Shown piece after piece: positions 11,036 through 22,336 of a DNA stretch of 64,000 nt. Below the pieces are notes generated by a model. The model saw only the letters and a list, made by a program, of their open reading frames with translations, did not search any database and was not told where the DNA came from. This DNA comes from Lepidodermella squamata (Eukaryota > Gastrotricha), in the NCBI GenBank assembly GCA_047495785.1, contig JBLDXI010000004.1, positions 1,426,001 through 1,490,000 on the forward strand, in the 5' to 3' direction. How positions within the stretch are numbered: the stretch's first letter is position 1; the number at the start of each line of letters is the position of its first letter. The position numbers and the translations under genes were made by a program.

Positions 11036-14000
11036 CTAATGCGTGCCAGTCGTGAAAGCGGCGCAGTTGATTTCGACGATTCGCATTTCTTCAAAACTCA
11101 GAACCTTGTTGAACAAGTTCAGGCAAGCCAAACTGCCCAATAGCTGGTCTTGCTGGCCTGACCATGAGCTGTCAAATGGAAGTGAATGAACTATGCGTAG
11201 GAACTATAAAATGATATGCTGAAACTAACCGCCCTAGGCTGAATTCCCCGCTAGCCGTGAGAGGGCGCGAGCTTCCAACCAATACACCCTCCGTTTGGAT
11301 ATAGAACCGCAGCTCATTGTTGTTGGCATTGTACGTTATCGTCAGAAACTGCCATGCCATTGATGATGGTGCCTGGATCGATTGAGAATAAAAAGAACTA
11401 CCATACGGCCGAATTTGAAAGAATCCGCCACTTTTCTGTAGTTCAAGTCCTGGCATACCTCCATCTGGGGCGAATTCGAATATCGAGCCGATCGAGCCGT
11501 CTGGACTAGTGGCTAGTAGAGTGATGGTGAAACTGCCCGTGCTTAGCTTGACTTTATCAGCAACCACGGCTATTAGCTCGGTTGAATTGAAATAGAAGGC
11601 CGTGCTCGGTACGCCGAACGGTCCGGTGATTCGTGGAAGAGGCGTGTTTGGTGCCGTCGCATCGGCTCTGGACTCGACCACGTCATTGAAATCAGAAACC
11701 AGAGGCCATAGGGCAGTGTTCTCAGGTATGATAGCTCTTAAATTCTCAGGAGCCCAAGTTTGCCCAGCGTGGATTTGTAAGCATCGTCTTCGAAGTATCC
11801 ACAACTGCTGGATTGATAGGGCTTTGTTGTATATCGATAAGCAAGACGCAAAGAGCGGGGCTTCGGCGATGGAAATTGCCCCAATATTCATTTTAGTGCT
11901 AGTAACTGGCACCTCTCCGCTCACCGTGTAGGCGAGGTTGTCGCAAACTGCTGTCAGTTGATTGGATGCACGGTCGTAGATGACAGCAACAAAAATCCAA
12001 GCTGGGAATTGACTCAAAGTCGAACATTGAAATTGTTCGAACCCTGACTGGGAATCTGTGAAAACAATTTGGTGAACTCCTACAAAGGTTGGAATATTGC
12101 AAAAGAGCCAAAATTAGGACAAGTTTACCTTAGGGGGCATCCATAAAGGACGTCCGGCTTTCGAGGGGGGAGGGGGTCGACCAAAGTGTGACTCGCGACT
12201 GAGGGGGGAGGGGGGTCGGGCGAGGTCGGACACGCGACATTATCAAAAAATTTTATTTAGCAATGTGTTTTATTTAGCAGTCACACTCGACGGATTTGCA
12301 CCACCTGTTTCAATATCAAGTCAAAATTACCGTACTGCCCGAAAAAAAAGCCAGCCTCAAATAAATGGCAGCCTCAAATAAATGTCAGAGGTTAGAGGTC
12401 GTTCGAGATAATAAATGTCAGGCCCGAAATAAATGTCAGGTCAATTGCAGGGAATATACTGAAGATCACTAATGAGGTCATTATAGCCATTCTGAATGGA
12501 GATAATTTCTACTCTTGGCTTATAGAAAGGTCAGGGACCAATTTTTGGGTAAAAATACGTAGATTCTCAGGAAAATATATGCCATTTTGGTACCCAGGCA
12601 AGTTACTAGTTGGTTCGAATAAATAAATGTCAGGCCCGAAATAAATGTCAGTCCCTTTTAAATGTCAGGGGTTCATCAGCGTTTGAAAAAAACAAATGTC
12701 ATGGTTTTTGTTCCGGGCAGTACGGTAGCCAATTTTCACCACTACTTAGAACTGTAAGTAGTACGAGGACACTGTTAAGTCGGTTTTAATCGTGTTTAGC
12801 AGCGGTATCGTCCTCGTTATAACCCACGCTCATTAAATTTTAGGTCAGGTGCAAGCTGCTGCTATTGACAATTTCAAATTAGTTTAATTTTGACGTCCCT
12901 ATTATTGTCACTCATGGCGCCATTTTCCACCTAAAAGTTCGCGAGCGCCGTTCAACTCGATAGTAATTTACCGCCGTTCTCGGTCTAGCTACGCGGTTCT
13001 ACCTACACCTGAGCGTGTGTAACTTTGGGTCACACAATGAAAACAATGAAAAAGAACAAGCGAAAAATAGCGTATTTTTTGTCACAAACAGGGGGGGGGG
13101 GTGAACCAGTTTGTGACATGCGAAAGAAGGGGAGCTCGGTAGATGTGACATCAAGGGGGGGGAGGGGGGTTGAAAAATACCATTTTGAACCGGACGTCCT
13201 TTATGGATGCCCCCTTAGTATACAAACAACATTAAGACTACTTTCGAACCCTAGCGTAAACATGAGGTTACCCAAGGTCATAACTTGACCATCCACAGTC
13301 CGAACAATTTGGTTACAATTTGTATCGTGTTTAAAGCTTAGGTAACAAAGGACATGAGCAAGCTCCAAAAGTGTCTTGGATGATCGTCTTTAAATCAGAG
13401 CTTTCATGGCAATTTTCATAATTAGGCCACTCGCGATCGAAGCGAGCCTTAGCTGACGGTTTTTCCGATTTTGAGTCCGAGAAAATGGGCCGAAAATGCA
13501 TAATTTCTTAAAGCTAAACGCATATCTGCTCTTCAAATTTCAGGAGGATATGGCTGAGAGAAACGCTGAGAGGATATTCAGAGAAACGCTGGCTTACCCG
13601 TGAATATGAGAAGCGTGTTGTTGGAAGATGCGTAAAAAATGCGAAATAATAATGCATCATCGTAAAACACAATGATCGGCGATAGAACGGTAGTTGCGTG
13701 ATAGAAGCCAGCATAAATCGAAATTGTGAAAGACGATTGGCTGAGATCCAGTTTGCTACTCTTGATTACCAGATAGCCGGAAGAACCCCCTATAGCAAGC
13801 CCAGTTTTTTCGAATGCGAACGGGCCAGATAGGAAAAGAGTAGCAGCATACGCATTTATACCATTGACGCCATTCCCGCTAATATCGTTCAGGTCATAAG
13901 TACTAGTCAACGGTAAATAAGCCAAATCATTCGGCAGCCCAAAAGGCATCTCTGAAAATGACAGCCTATGATTTCAAGTGCGAACATGCGACCAACTCAC

Positions 14001-17000
14001 GTTGCTCGCATAACTCCAAGGCGCTGAACAATAAACCATTAGATACCTATGCGATCAGCGATCAGTTTACGATGACAGGAAGATTTAAAATGCTTCTCAC
14101 GTAATTTTCAGGGCAGCTCTTATCAGAGGAAACACATTGATATAGCATCAGCAGTTGATTCGTGCACAAGATGTACTGTATATAGAAAATCAAAACATCA
14201 TCGTTAAGGTTCAGCTTGAAAGCAAGTCTTATAAAATTGATAGATCAAGTAGTACATCTGTAACTCTGTTCTCATAAAATTGTAAAAATTTCAAGAATTT
14301 GCGAAAATTTGAATTATGCAAAGAACAAGTGTCGAAGTTGTGTGTTCTTCAATATGTTTGATTGTTAATTTGAAATTGTTTGATTGTTTGATAAATACCG
14401 AATTGGAAGGACATTATGCAGGGATATAACAGACCTAAATAATTACCGTATATTACCAGAATCCATCATTGCCTCTATAAAACCTACCACGAAGTTTTCA
14501 CTTACGAATGATGCTCTGCAGGTGGCATAATTTTCGGAATATGTCCCAGTGGCGAAAACAGTTGTCTGAAAATGCCGAACTTGATAACGAAAAATGTGAA
14601 CAACGACAAACCGTGAGCTCTCCTTGCGGGCAACTGGGCGAATCCTGGCATGTTCTCGCAACGGCGCATCGATAGGCACTCTGAAAGACTGGATAATAAA
14701 AATGACGCGTGAAAGTGATCATCCATACCGCATTATTGCATGCAATCTCAGACGTATAAGTGACGCCTCCAACCTAATGAAAACGTTGAAGCACAGCCAA
14801 GCAGCGCAACGCTTTAACTAACGGAAATTGATGGGCTGGTACAAGATTGGAAACAGCCAGTGTAGGATTTGTCGCCAGCGTTGTAACAATGCACGTGAAT
14901 GGTTGCTGGTAACATCAAAAAGTCAGAGTCAGCAATCGAGGTTGAATATCAAAGACAAACTTATTTTGCAGATTGCGAACGAGTCAAAGCTAGCACCATC
15001 CAGGCTTGTGGTCTGAAAAGTAAAAAGTAATATTATCCAAATCGGAATTCTGTTGAGAGAAACGTACAGTAGATACTGGGCAGTCCGCGCTGATTGGGAC
15101 GCATACAGCGAGCGTATTCGAGTTCGGCCGGAAGCAACGTTTATGCTTCCCCTTGAGTAAAATTAAGGAGCTTAAAATAATCCGTGACGTCGATGGAAAT
15201 TGTATACCTGAGTTGCAGCAAGGCAGGTTTGGAAGCTGTTAACAAACGCCGTAGAACTTGATCCGACGATTCCAACCTACAACATTTTTTAGTTTAACAT
15301 AAAACAAGGATAAGACTAATGCTAATGCGGGGCATCACGTCATATTTCCCGGCGCCGCTCGGGCACGATTCAAGGCAACTGCCACCGCTTGAAGCATCGT
15401 AACACATTCTGATAGGCTGATAGGAAACTTTTCAGTCATGGCTTGATAATTGATGAAATAAGACTAAACCCCTGTTTCGCAAGCAGTTTTCGTCGTGAAG
15501 ATCGTTAGGCTTTGGAACTGTTTTCGGAAATAAAATATTCAGATGTCAAATAAAAAATGGGATCCTACAACGGATTCATCGCATGGCATCGGAGCGGGCT
15601 TGCATCCAGAAAAGGTTGACCCAGTTGGACCAAAACAACGTCGATGAGGAAAATAGGACCTTGGGGCTGTAATAGACACGATTAGACTCTGAAATATTGA
15701 TGTTAATTCGTCAACGAGCCAGATTCGCATTCGCCAAGGTTGTTGAATGTGACGCCAGTCGAAAATTGGCTTGTGCTACCAGCCGGGCAGGTTTGAGAGC
15801 CATCAGAAGGGATGCATTTAACTAGTTTGTAGATTTGCATATTCAGGCAAAATCGATGAGGTTTCTAAACGATGCATTTATTTTCATGTTATCAGGTGAT
15901 GAAAGTACCATGTAATTCGCTAGATAACCCAGGCACTGAGCGTAATTCGACTCGAAATCGTTCATGTCGCTGAAAGTCGCCATCTGAAGAAGAGTAACGG
16001 ATACAGAATCGACAATGCAATTAAAATAGCTCACCAGACTCATTGGCGATCGGCAAATGCTGCGGCAAACGAAGGTCGATGTGGATTTGCATAGCGTAGC
16101 AGGCTTCGGGAATGTAAAAGGGAATGAGCTATTTTCCCTAAAAAAAACCTCATCAAAATACCCCAGCAGAGCAATGTTTCTTATCAATGTAGATTCCACC
16201 GCTAAAAATCTTGAAACGAAATGATTATACTCTCAAATGTCCAATGTCTGAAAGCACTGAACCTGTGTTTGTGTGGTCGCGTTACATCCCGGTGTAGCTA
16301 ATCGGCAGCCAGCGAATGAGCGATCCGAGTTTGAGAAACACCGAACATGAGGCGAGTAGTCTGAACTCCTGACGGCTAAATTAATTCAAAATAGGTAATA
16401 TGTTCAACCAAATTGCGAGTTTTGAATTTTGAATCTTGTTTAATTAACATTCACTGCAATTATCATTATCTTCAATTGTCAATATTTTCTTGGAAATTGT
16501 TGAGAAAATTAAATGGTAACCAAAATGTCATTCTTCAATTTTAATGGATAATCTCGCAGCCGTAAAACATTTTTTGAGCGTCCAATATTTCTTCGATTAT
16601 TATTATTTGAATTTCAGAGTCTTTCGATAATAACGATAACAGTTCCAGTTTAGTTTCGCTTTTCTACTATTAGGGTGTAGGAATTTTGAATGCTGAAATA
16701 TAGGCGCGATTTAACCGTTTGAATTTTAGACTTCGTGGACTCAAACTGAATGAGTTTGATACGAACCTTGAATTTGCCTCAAACACTCGTTCAAGCTGGA
16801 TATCAGGCCCGATTCGCGCTGACACGAAACAGAAAAATCATTAACAATGTAAATTGCTGGAAATCTCACCCAGCCTGGCGGGCAATTGCAGTCGATAGGC
16901 ACGCAAGACATCGTTGAATTGACCCAGCATTTTCTCGCTGGTTTTTCCTGTGGAGCATTAAGAGGAAAAAACCAAGAGAAAATGGCCAAAAATACCATGT

Positions 17001-17494
17001 AGGACCGAGTAATGTTAATGCAGGTAGCATAACGCGGTTCGAACTTAAAACCCACAAATTCTAGATGCTATGAAATAAATGAAAAAATAAGATAATAATT
17101 TAATTATCGAAAAATACCGGAATTTCGTCCTTCGAACAAGGCACGAATTTAGGCAGACATCTCAGCGTGAACTGCTTCGGGCTGAAACAGCTATGTAACA
17201 ACGCCGGCTGAAATAAGAAATAACGTCAAGATATGATGAGATTCTTCAAATCGACTTACACTTTTCTTACATCCCGCATAATCGGGATATGTTGGGCCAA
17301 GAAGCTTTTCGTGATAAATGTTTCAAAGCTTTTGGGTGTTGGGGCAGCATAAATCTCACCTGAGTTTCTTCGAATAGAGAGCAATCGCCTTTGCAATCTA
17401 TGAAATCGTCGTTCCATCGCGATATACATCGCTTGTAGCAGTCAACGCCGCTAAAAGCGAAGACTAAGATTAAACTGGCCGTTATTAAATTCAT
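11036..17494 (-). CDS. Gene A1: 12 four-cysteine modules plus two laminin-G-like domains
   Basis: 26 exons: 17494-17360, 17304-17260, 17207-17118, 17067-16996, 16947-16870, 16818-16767, 16375-16263, 16209-16162, 16103-16035, 15983-15909, 15864-15720, 15666-15572, 15517-15470, 15416-15339, 15276-15208, 15151-15068, 15012-14961, 14905-14823, 14773-14729, 14680-14612, 14565-14506, 14175-14101, 14046-14001, 13951-13598, 12079-11230, 11168-11036. The phases agree throughout and give 1020 aa with a stop at 11036. After a signal peptide (MNLITASLILVFAFSGVDC) come 12 modules, each with an A exon (for example RCFGPTGSTFSGC) and a B exon; module 6 is one exon. The last three exons encode two concanavalin-A-fold, laminin-G-like domains (LAYLPLTSTYDLNDISGNG; ALWPLVSDFNDVV), the fold of many glycan-binding proteins. 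Intron 11 has an odd GC donor. The large intron 24 (12080-13597) contains transposons. Paralogue A4 matches exon by exon. Likely an extracellular lectin-like protein; the role is inferred from the domains only. Confidence 0.85.
12131..13216. mobile_element. TIR transposon in A1 intron 24
   Basis: The ends 'agggggcatccataaaggac' and 'gtcctttatggatgccccct' are a near-perfect inverted repeat of about 26 bp. The interior has G-rich tracts near both ends (12160-12220, 13090-13170) and a younger nested element (12330-12725). No intact transposase frame. The flanking duplication is at most TTA/TA and unclear. Confidence 0.75.
12330..12725. mobile_element. Nested MITE with TA target duplication
   Basis: The ends 'ccgtactgcccg' and 'cgggcagtacgg' are perfect inverted repeats flanked by TA (12328-12329 and 12726-12727), as in Tc1/mariner insertions. 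The interior has several direct copies of 'aaataaatgtcag'. It lies inside the 12131-13216 element and so is younger. Confidence 0.75.
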
Positions 17495-17556
17495 CTATTC
17501 AATTGTGAGTGGAAAAACCAAATGAATAAAGAAGAAAAATGATAGCTCGGCTTCGG

Positions 17557-17620
17557 TTATTGTCCACCGCCGTCATTAGTGGTGAAACGTGGCGTTTCGA
17601 ACTCGCTCGTGCGAAATCAC
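17557..17620 (-). promoter_or_regulatory. Conserved promoter-proximal block of A1
   Basis: About 60-125 bp upstream of the A1 start codon lies a block containing (plus strand) 'ttattgtccaccg' and 'cgtttcgaactcgc'. The same block occurs upstream of A2 (21239-21290) and A3 (27231-27278), and a weaker form precedes A4. Conservation could mark a core promoter and 5' UTR, or simply recent duplication. Confidence 0.55.
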
Positions 17621-18737
17621 ACAAAAACTGATGATGAAATTTTCCCATTTACTGCCGTTTTTTTTTGTGACGCTGTTTTGTCAAGTTCAAGGTCAACGAG
17701 AAGCAGACAATTTAACCGGACTGAACTAAAATAAAATAATAAGCGAAATGTGACTCTTTATCAATAGACAATTCTCCTACAAATAAATAGAATCGATGGA
17801 GAGCATTATTCGGCGACTGGTCGTTTCCAGTTAAAAAATGTCAGACCCGAGGACAAATCTTCGATAGCATACACAGCACGCGTTAATGCTGTTGAGTGGT
17901 CTCCATGAGGACCGCTCAAAAATGAGAATTTCCCGAAGTCTAATAAAATGAATATAAGGTCTTTTGGCATATAGATGCTAAGGACTTACTTAGGTCAAAC
18001 GCTAATCATTACATTTGGCATTCTCACACGTACGATGCGATGTACGGGGGGAATGAGGGGTATCGTGCCCCCCAGTTCGGCAGCCCTAGGTAGCAACCAC
18101 CAAAAGGACCTTAGGCCACAATTCAAGGAGTTCCTAGTTCTGCTCATACGAGTTTTTGGCCACTTTGTGCATTTTATGCGCGAGATATTCTGGTATCTGG
18201 TACGAAGAATCAAATGTGACCAAGAACGAGTTGCTAGCTGCAGTGTGCGACTTTCAGAGGGGGGGGGGGGGGGGGGGTGGGGGGATCATCCCCCCCCCCC
18301 AGCTCGACCGGGCTGGACAGCAAAATGAGAATCTATCCCACTGTTTCGTTAATTTTGAGAGGTTGTGGAGCTTGCTTTAGAGGAAAATCTTCAACATTTT
18401 CTCGCTTCGCTCGGTTATTCGCCGAAATGACCGAAATGACTAGTCATTTTGAGAAATACAGCAAAAAAAGTTTCCATCCCCGGCAGCTCCGGGATCGAAG
18501 ATCGCACCCTGGCTAGCTGTCCCGGCTGTGGAGTTTTTACGTGCGCAAGGTGGGGCCAGTTTAGCTCCGCAGGCCAACTGCTATATGAAACTTGATGCAG
18601 TTTTTGCACGGTGATAATATCGCTTCACTTTTATTCATTATATTATTACAAGATCGGGCCCGAATATTCAATATTCACATGTGATTTGTACTCTTCATTT
18701 CGCAACATTCATCCCACAGCTCTCAGAAACTAATCCT
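17621..18737. other. Intergenic between A1 and A2 with a G-tract hairpin
   Basis: No gene is seen. A run of more than 20 G interrupted by one T, then 'gatcat' and a run of C (18260-18301), could form a hairpin or G-quadruplex. The nearby phrase 'cagtgtgcgacttt' is also found at 42231 before another G-run, so this is part of a dispersed repeat. Confidence 0.6.
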
Positions 18738-21174
18738 TTACGCGTAACTCGCGCGGATCGGGACGCAGACAGCCAACGAATTTGTGTTGATATTAACACA
18801 GCGTTTATGCTTTCCCTGTAAATAAACGATATGAAAATAATCAGGGACAGTCATGCATTTTTTCTACGTTAATCGCAGCTAGGCAGGTTTGGAAATTGCT
18901 ATCAAGAGGAGTGCTGCTAGTTCCGACAAATCCCAGCTGTAAAATAACGGAAAACAATAATGAAGAATAGGCGTAAAAGTTGGATATTACGTAATATTTT
19001 CCGGCACGATTCAAGGCAGCTACCACCGTTCGAAGCATCATAACACATTCTGATAAACTGAAGCTTTTTTGACGCTTTTTTGTAGATGGTGAGATGTATA
19101 GAATAATGCCCAACCCCTGTTTCGCAAGCAGTTTTCGTCGCGAAGATCGTTTGGCTGGGGGTCTGTTTCACGAAAATACTCAAATTTAACTGGGAATTAT
19201 TAAAATAGAAGATCTAACATCAGTCCCGTCGCATGGCAACTGAGCAGTCCTGCATCCGGAGAATGTGGACCCGTTCGGACCAAAACAGCGGCGATGAGGG
19301 AAATAGGATTGCGAGGCTGTAAAAATCCCGAATAAACCCGAAATTTACAATATTTTTTAACCAACCATATTCGCAATCCCCACGGTTGGCGAATGTGACA
19401 CTGCTGGAAAATTGGCTAGTGCTACCAGCCGGACAGGTTTGTGTGCCATCAGTAGGGATGCACTTAACTAGAGCGTAGGTTTCCGAATTGAGGCAGGGTT
19501 GGTGAGGTTTCTAGACAGAAAGTTTCCCTAAAAACATTGATTGATCTTGACCATTTATTCAATTACCATATATGCCGCGAGATAGCTCAGGCATTGAGCG
19601 TAGTTCGTCCCAAAATCGTTCGCGTCGTTGAAAGTCGCCACCTGAAAAAGAGTAACGGTAACAAAATCGACTAGGGACATTGTGGGTGGTGTTTAGCATA
19701 GTGAACTCAGAGATGAAGATGTAGATTCCACTTACTGAAAGCCTGAAAACGAAATGATTGAACTCAAATACGAATGGTCCAACAACTATTGAACCTGTGT
19801 CAGCGTGGTATCGTTGCAACCCGGTGTAGCTAATCGGCAGCCAGCGAATGAGCGGCTCGGGGTCGAAAAACACCGAACATGAGGCGAGAAGTCTGAATTC
19901 CTGACGGCTGAAAAAATAAAAAGAAATAAACAATTCAGACGTCCAACGTTACTTAACCCCAATTCATCTCTCGATTTTGCTACTCGCATTCGATGCTTCA
20001 TGAGTTTCGAGTCACTATTTACTTTACGTTACAAGCATAAAACAATTCTGAACATGAAAGTCGATATTTTGGAGTGTCTGAGTACCGAATGTTGCAGCAT
20101 CGGATCGTTTAGCATTTTTGAGTTGATGTAATTAAATTCGATACTTAAGGCTAGATTCCCTAAATTAAATTTCAGATGTCGTCGTTTCAAGATTTTATAC
20201 AAACCTTTAATTTTTCTCAGGCACTTATTCAAGCTAGATATCGGACTCTGCCGCTGAAATAATGGGGAAAAATATGATTATTATTATTTATAAGTTATAG
20301 TCTCACCCAGCCAAGCGGACATGTGCTGTCAATGGGGACGCAAGTCATCGTCGAATTCATCGAACATTTCATCGCCGGATTTGCCAATAAAAGAGATAGT
20401 GAAATTAACATTTAAATGGAATCTTCAAATCGTAAATAGTACCATGTAGGGCTGAATTTGTTTGATGCAGTCATTGTAGCTCGGCCCCAGACGAAAATCA
20501 GTAGACCGAGAGCTCAGTAGATCGTACGTAGATCCAAAAGGCAAAATATTCGTCTGAAATAGCTGTTTTTCTGACCTATTGTCGATCTATTAGACTGGAT
20601 CTACGGGCATCAATCCTGTGTAGGTCCAAATTTTACCACTGGATCTATGTAGGGTCGAACCCATACGATCTATCCCAGTGTCAAATTTAGATCCACCCAT
20701 GGTCTACTTTTTTTCGACTGGGGCTTAAATGCCAAACCTGTGAAATCTCGGTGCTGTGAAAATCATTCGAAAAAAAATAAAATATATCCATGCTTTATTG
20801 AGGAAGGTACCGGAATTTCGTCATTCGAACAAGACGCGAATTGCGGCAGGCGAATTGCAAACGTGAACTGTTTAGTGTTATAACAGCTATGAGCCCACTG
20901 AGAATAGGTAATCGGTCAAACAGAAAAATAGTTTCGTTAAATCGACTTACGCCTTGCTTACAGCCTGCATAATCAGGAAATACTGGTCCAAGCTATTCGC
21001 GAGAATGAGTTTCAAAGCTGTAGAGCCAATTTTTACCTGAGTTTCTTCGAATAGAGAGCATTCGCCTTTGCAATCTATGAATTTGTCGTTCCATCGCGAT
21101 ATGCATCGCTTGTAGCAATTGCCGCCGCTAAAAGCCAATGCTAGGATTAAACTGGCTGTTAATTGTAAATTCAT
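18738..21174 (-). pseudogene. Gene A2: decayed type A four-cysteine gene
   Basis: Starts with an intact exon 1 (21174-21037, signal peptide then CYKRCISRWNDKFIDC), exon 2 (20992-20951) and exon 3 (20897-20811). Against A1/A4: exon 3 has lost the central Cys, exon 4 is interrupted by a transposon (20484-20724), exon 5 (about 20305) has lost the AG acceptor, exon 8 is damaged, exon 9 is missing, and exon 16 ends early at a TAA (18738-18740) after GKHKRCVNINTNS..., so modules 10-12 and the laminin-G-like domains are gone. Exons 6, 7 and 10-15 are still recognisable. Several independent defects make loss of function very likely; a short secreted product from the first exons cannot be excluded. 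Confidence 0.8.
20484..20724. mobile_element. MITE inside exon 4 of A2
   Basis: The left end 'gccccagacgaaaatcagta' and the inverted right end 'tactttttttcgactggggc' enclose 241 bp rich in 'gatcta' motifs. The coding sequence of exon 4 (shared with A1 and A4) is continuous on both sides of it, apart from a few lost bases, which identifies it as an insertion. Confidence 0.7.
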
Positions 21175-22336
21175 CTGTAGATGCTTCAGTGGAAAAGCGA
21201 ATGATTTTCATAATTTTCACGTTTTGTTATTCGTTAATTTTTGTCCACCGCGGCGTTTCGGACTCGCGTGTGCAATCTCAAAAAGAAACTGATGATGTCA
21301 TGCCCGACTGAGATTGGTCAGCTGACTTTTTCAAGTTCAAAATGGCGCAGACAATTTCATTTTCGGGTTAAACGCGAACTGAAATGGAGTAATAACCGAA
21401 ATAACCCTTATCAATGGAATTTTTCGAATGAATTGAAACGTTTTGGAGGCGGAGCTTAGAGTTTTAACGATATATGATGGTTTTAGTATCCTCGATTTTT
21501 TGATTGGAGATTGGATGAAGATACTAAATAACATATAACCAATCATCCAACTCAGCGAATTAATTTTTTAATTTGTTTCTTCGAAGATTTGATGTGGAGT
21601 TAATAATATGTTGACTTGAAATTAGATTTTGTAGCAATTGGGCATTTTGACGTATTTATGAACGCGTGGTATTTTTGGAATCGCGTGCGCCAGGCGATTA
21701 ATCGATGCTAAGAAAGACGATTTTGGGGCGGGCGCCAGGATTGAAATTCGATTCTACTCAATCGCGATTGGCAAAAATCGGAGCGCATCACTACAGTGCA
21801 TATTGATAGCGGTTGTTTCGAAACATCAGAAAAAGGGAAGGAATCTCACGTGATCCTGCGAGGAAACCATACAGGCCAGCTGCTCTATTGGCCACCATAC
21901 AAACCAAATTTTCCATCGCCAATTTGCACCCACCTGCATAAAAGCCGATGTCCTGTGAGTATCACAGCTGCCTCGAATTCGGCTCTGCGTTTAAGCTCGA
22001 TTAACAAAATGTGATTGATCTTGTGTTATTTTTATTCTCATGTTATTCGTTGCACCATCAAGTGAGTCATCAATGGAGCTCTGTGATTAAATTCGATATA
22101 GATCTTTATTTGAGGTTTGAGGCAATGATATACGGTAATTTATTCACAAAATTGGTGAAACACTAACAATTTTGGTCTTTTTGTGCTTCTTCCGCTGGCG
22201 TGACTATAGTTCTCAGAGCTAAAATAACTGATTTCCGAGACTAATGCTCTATTGTTAAATTCAACCCTGAATCGCAATCACGCTAAACGAAATTAGGAAG
22301 AGTTTGAAGAGAAATAATGAATCCTGTCGATCTCGC
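21175..22336. promoter_or_regulatory. 5' flank of A2
   Basis: The block at 21239-21290 ('tgtccaccgcggcgtttcgg') matches the flanks of A1 and A3. Farther out, 21605-21700 ('gacgtatttatgaacgcg' and 'tttttggaatcgcgtgcg') is shared with the A3 flank near 28090-28140 and more weakly with 53400-53470 upstream of A4, so the duplicated unit included at least 1 kb of upstream DNA. No gene is seen in the rest. Confidence 0.55.
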
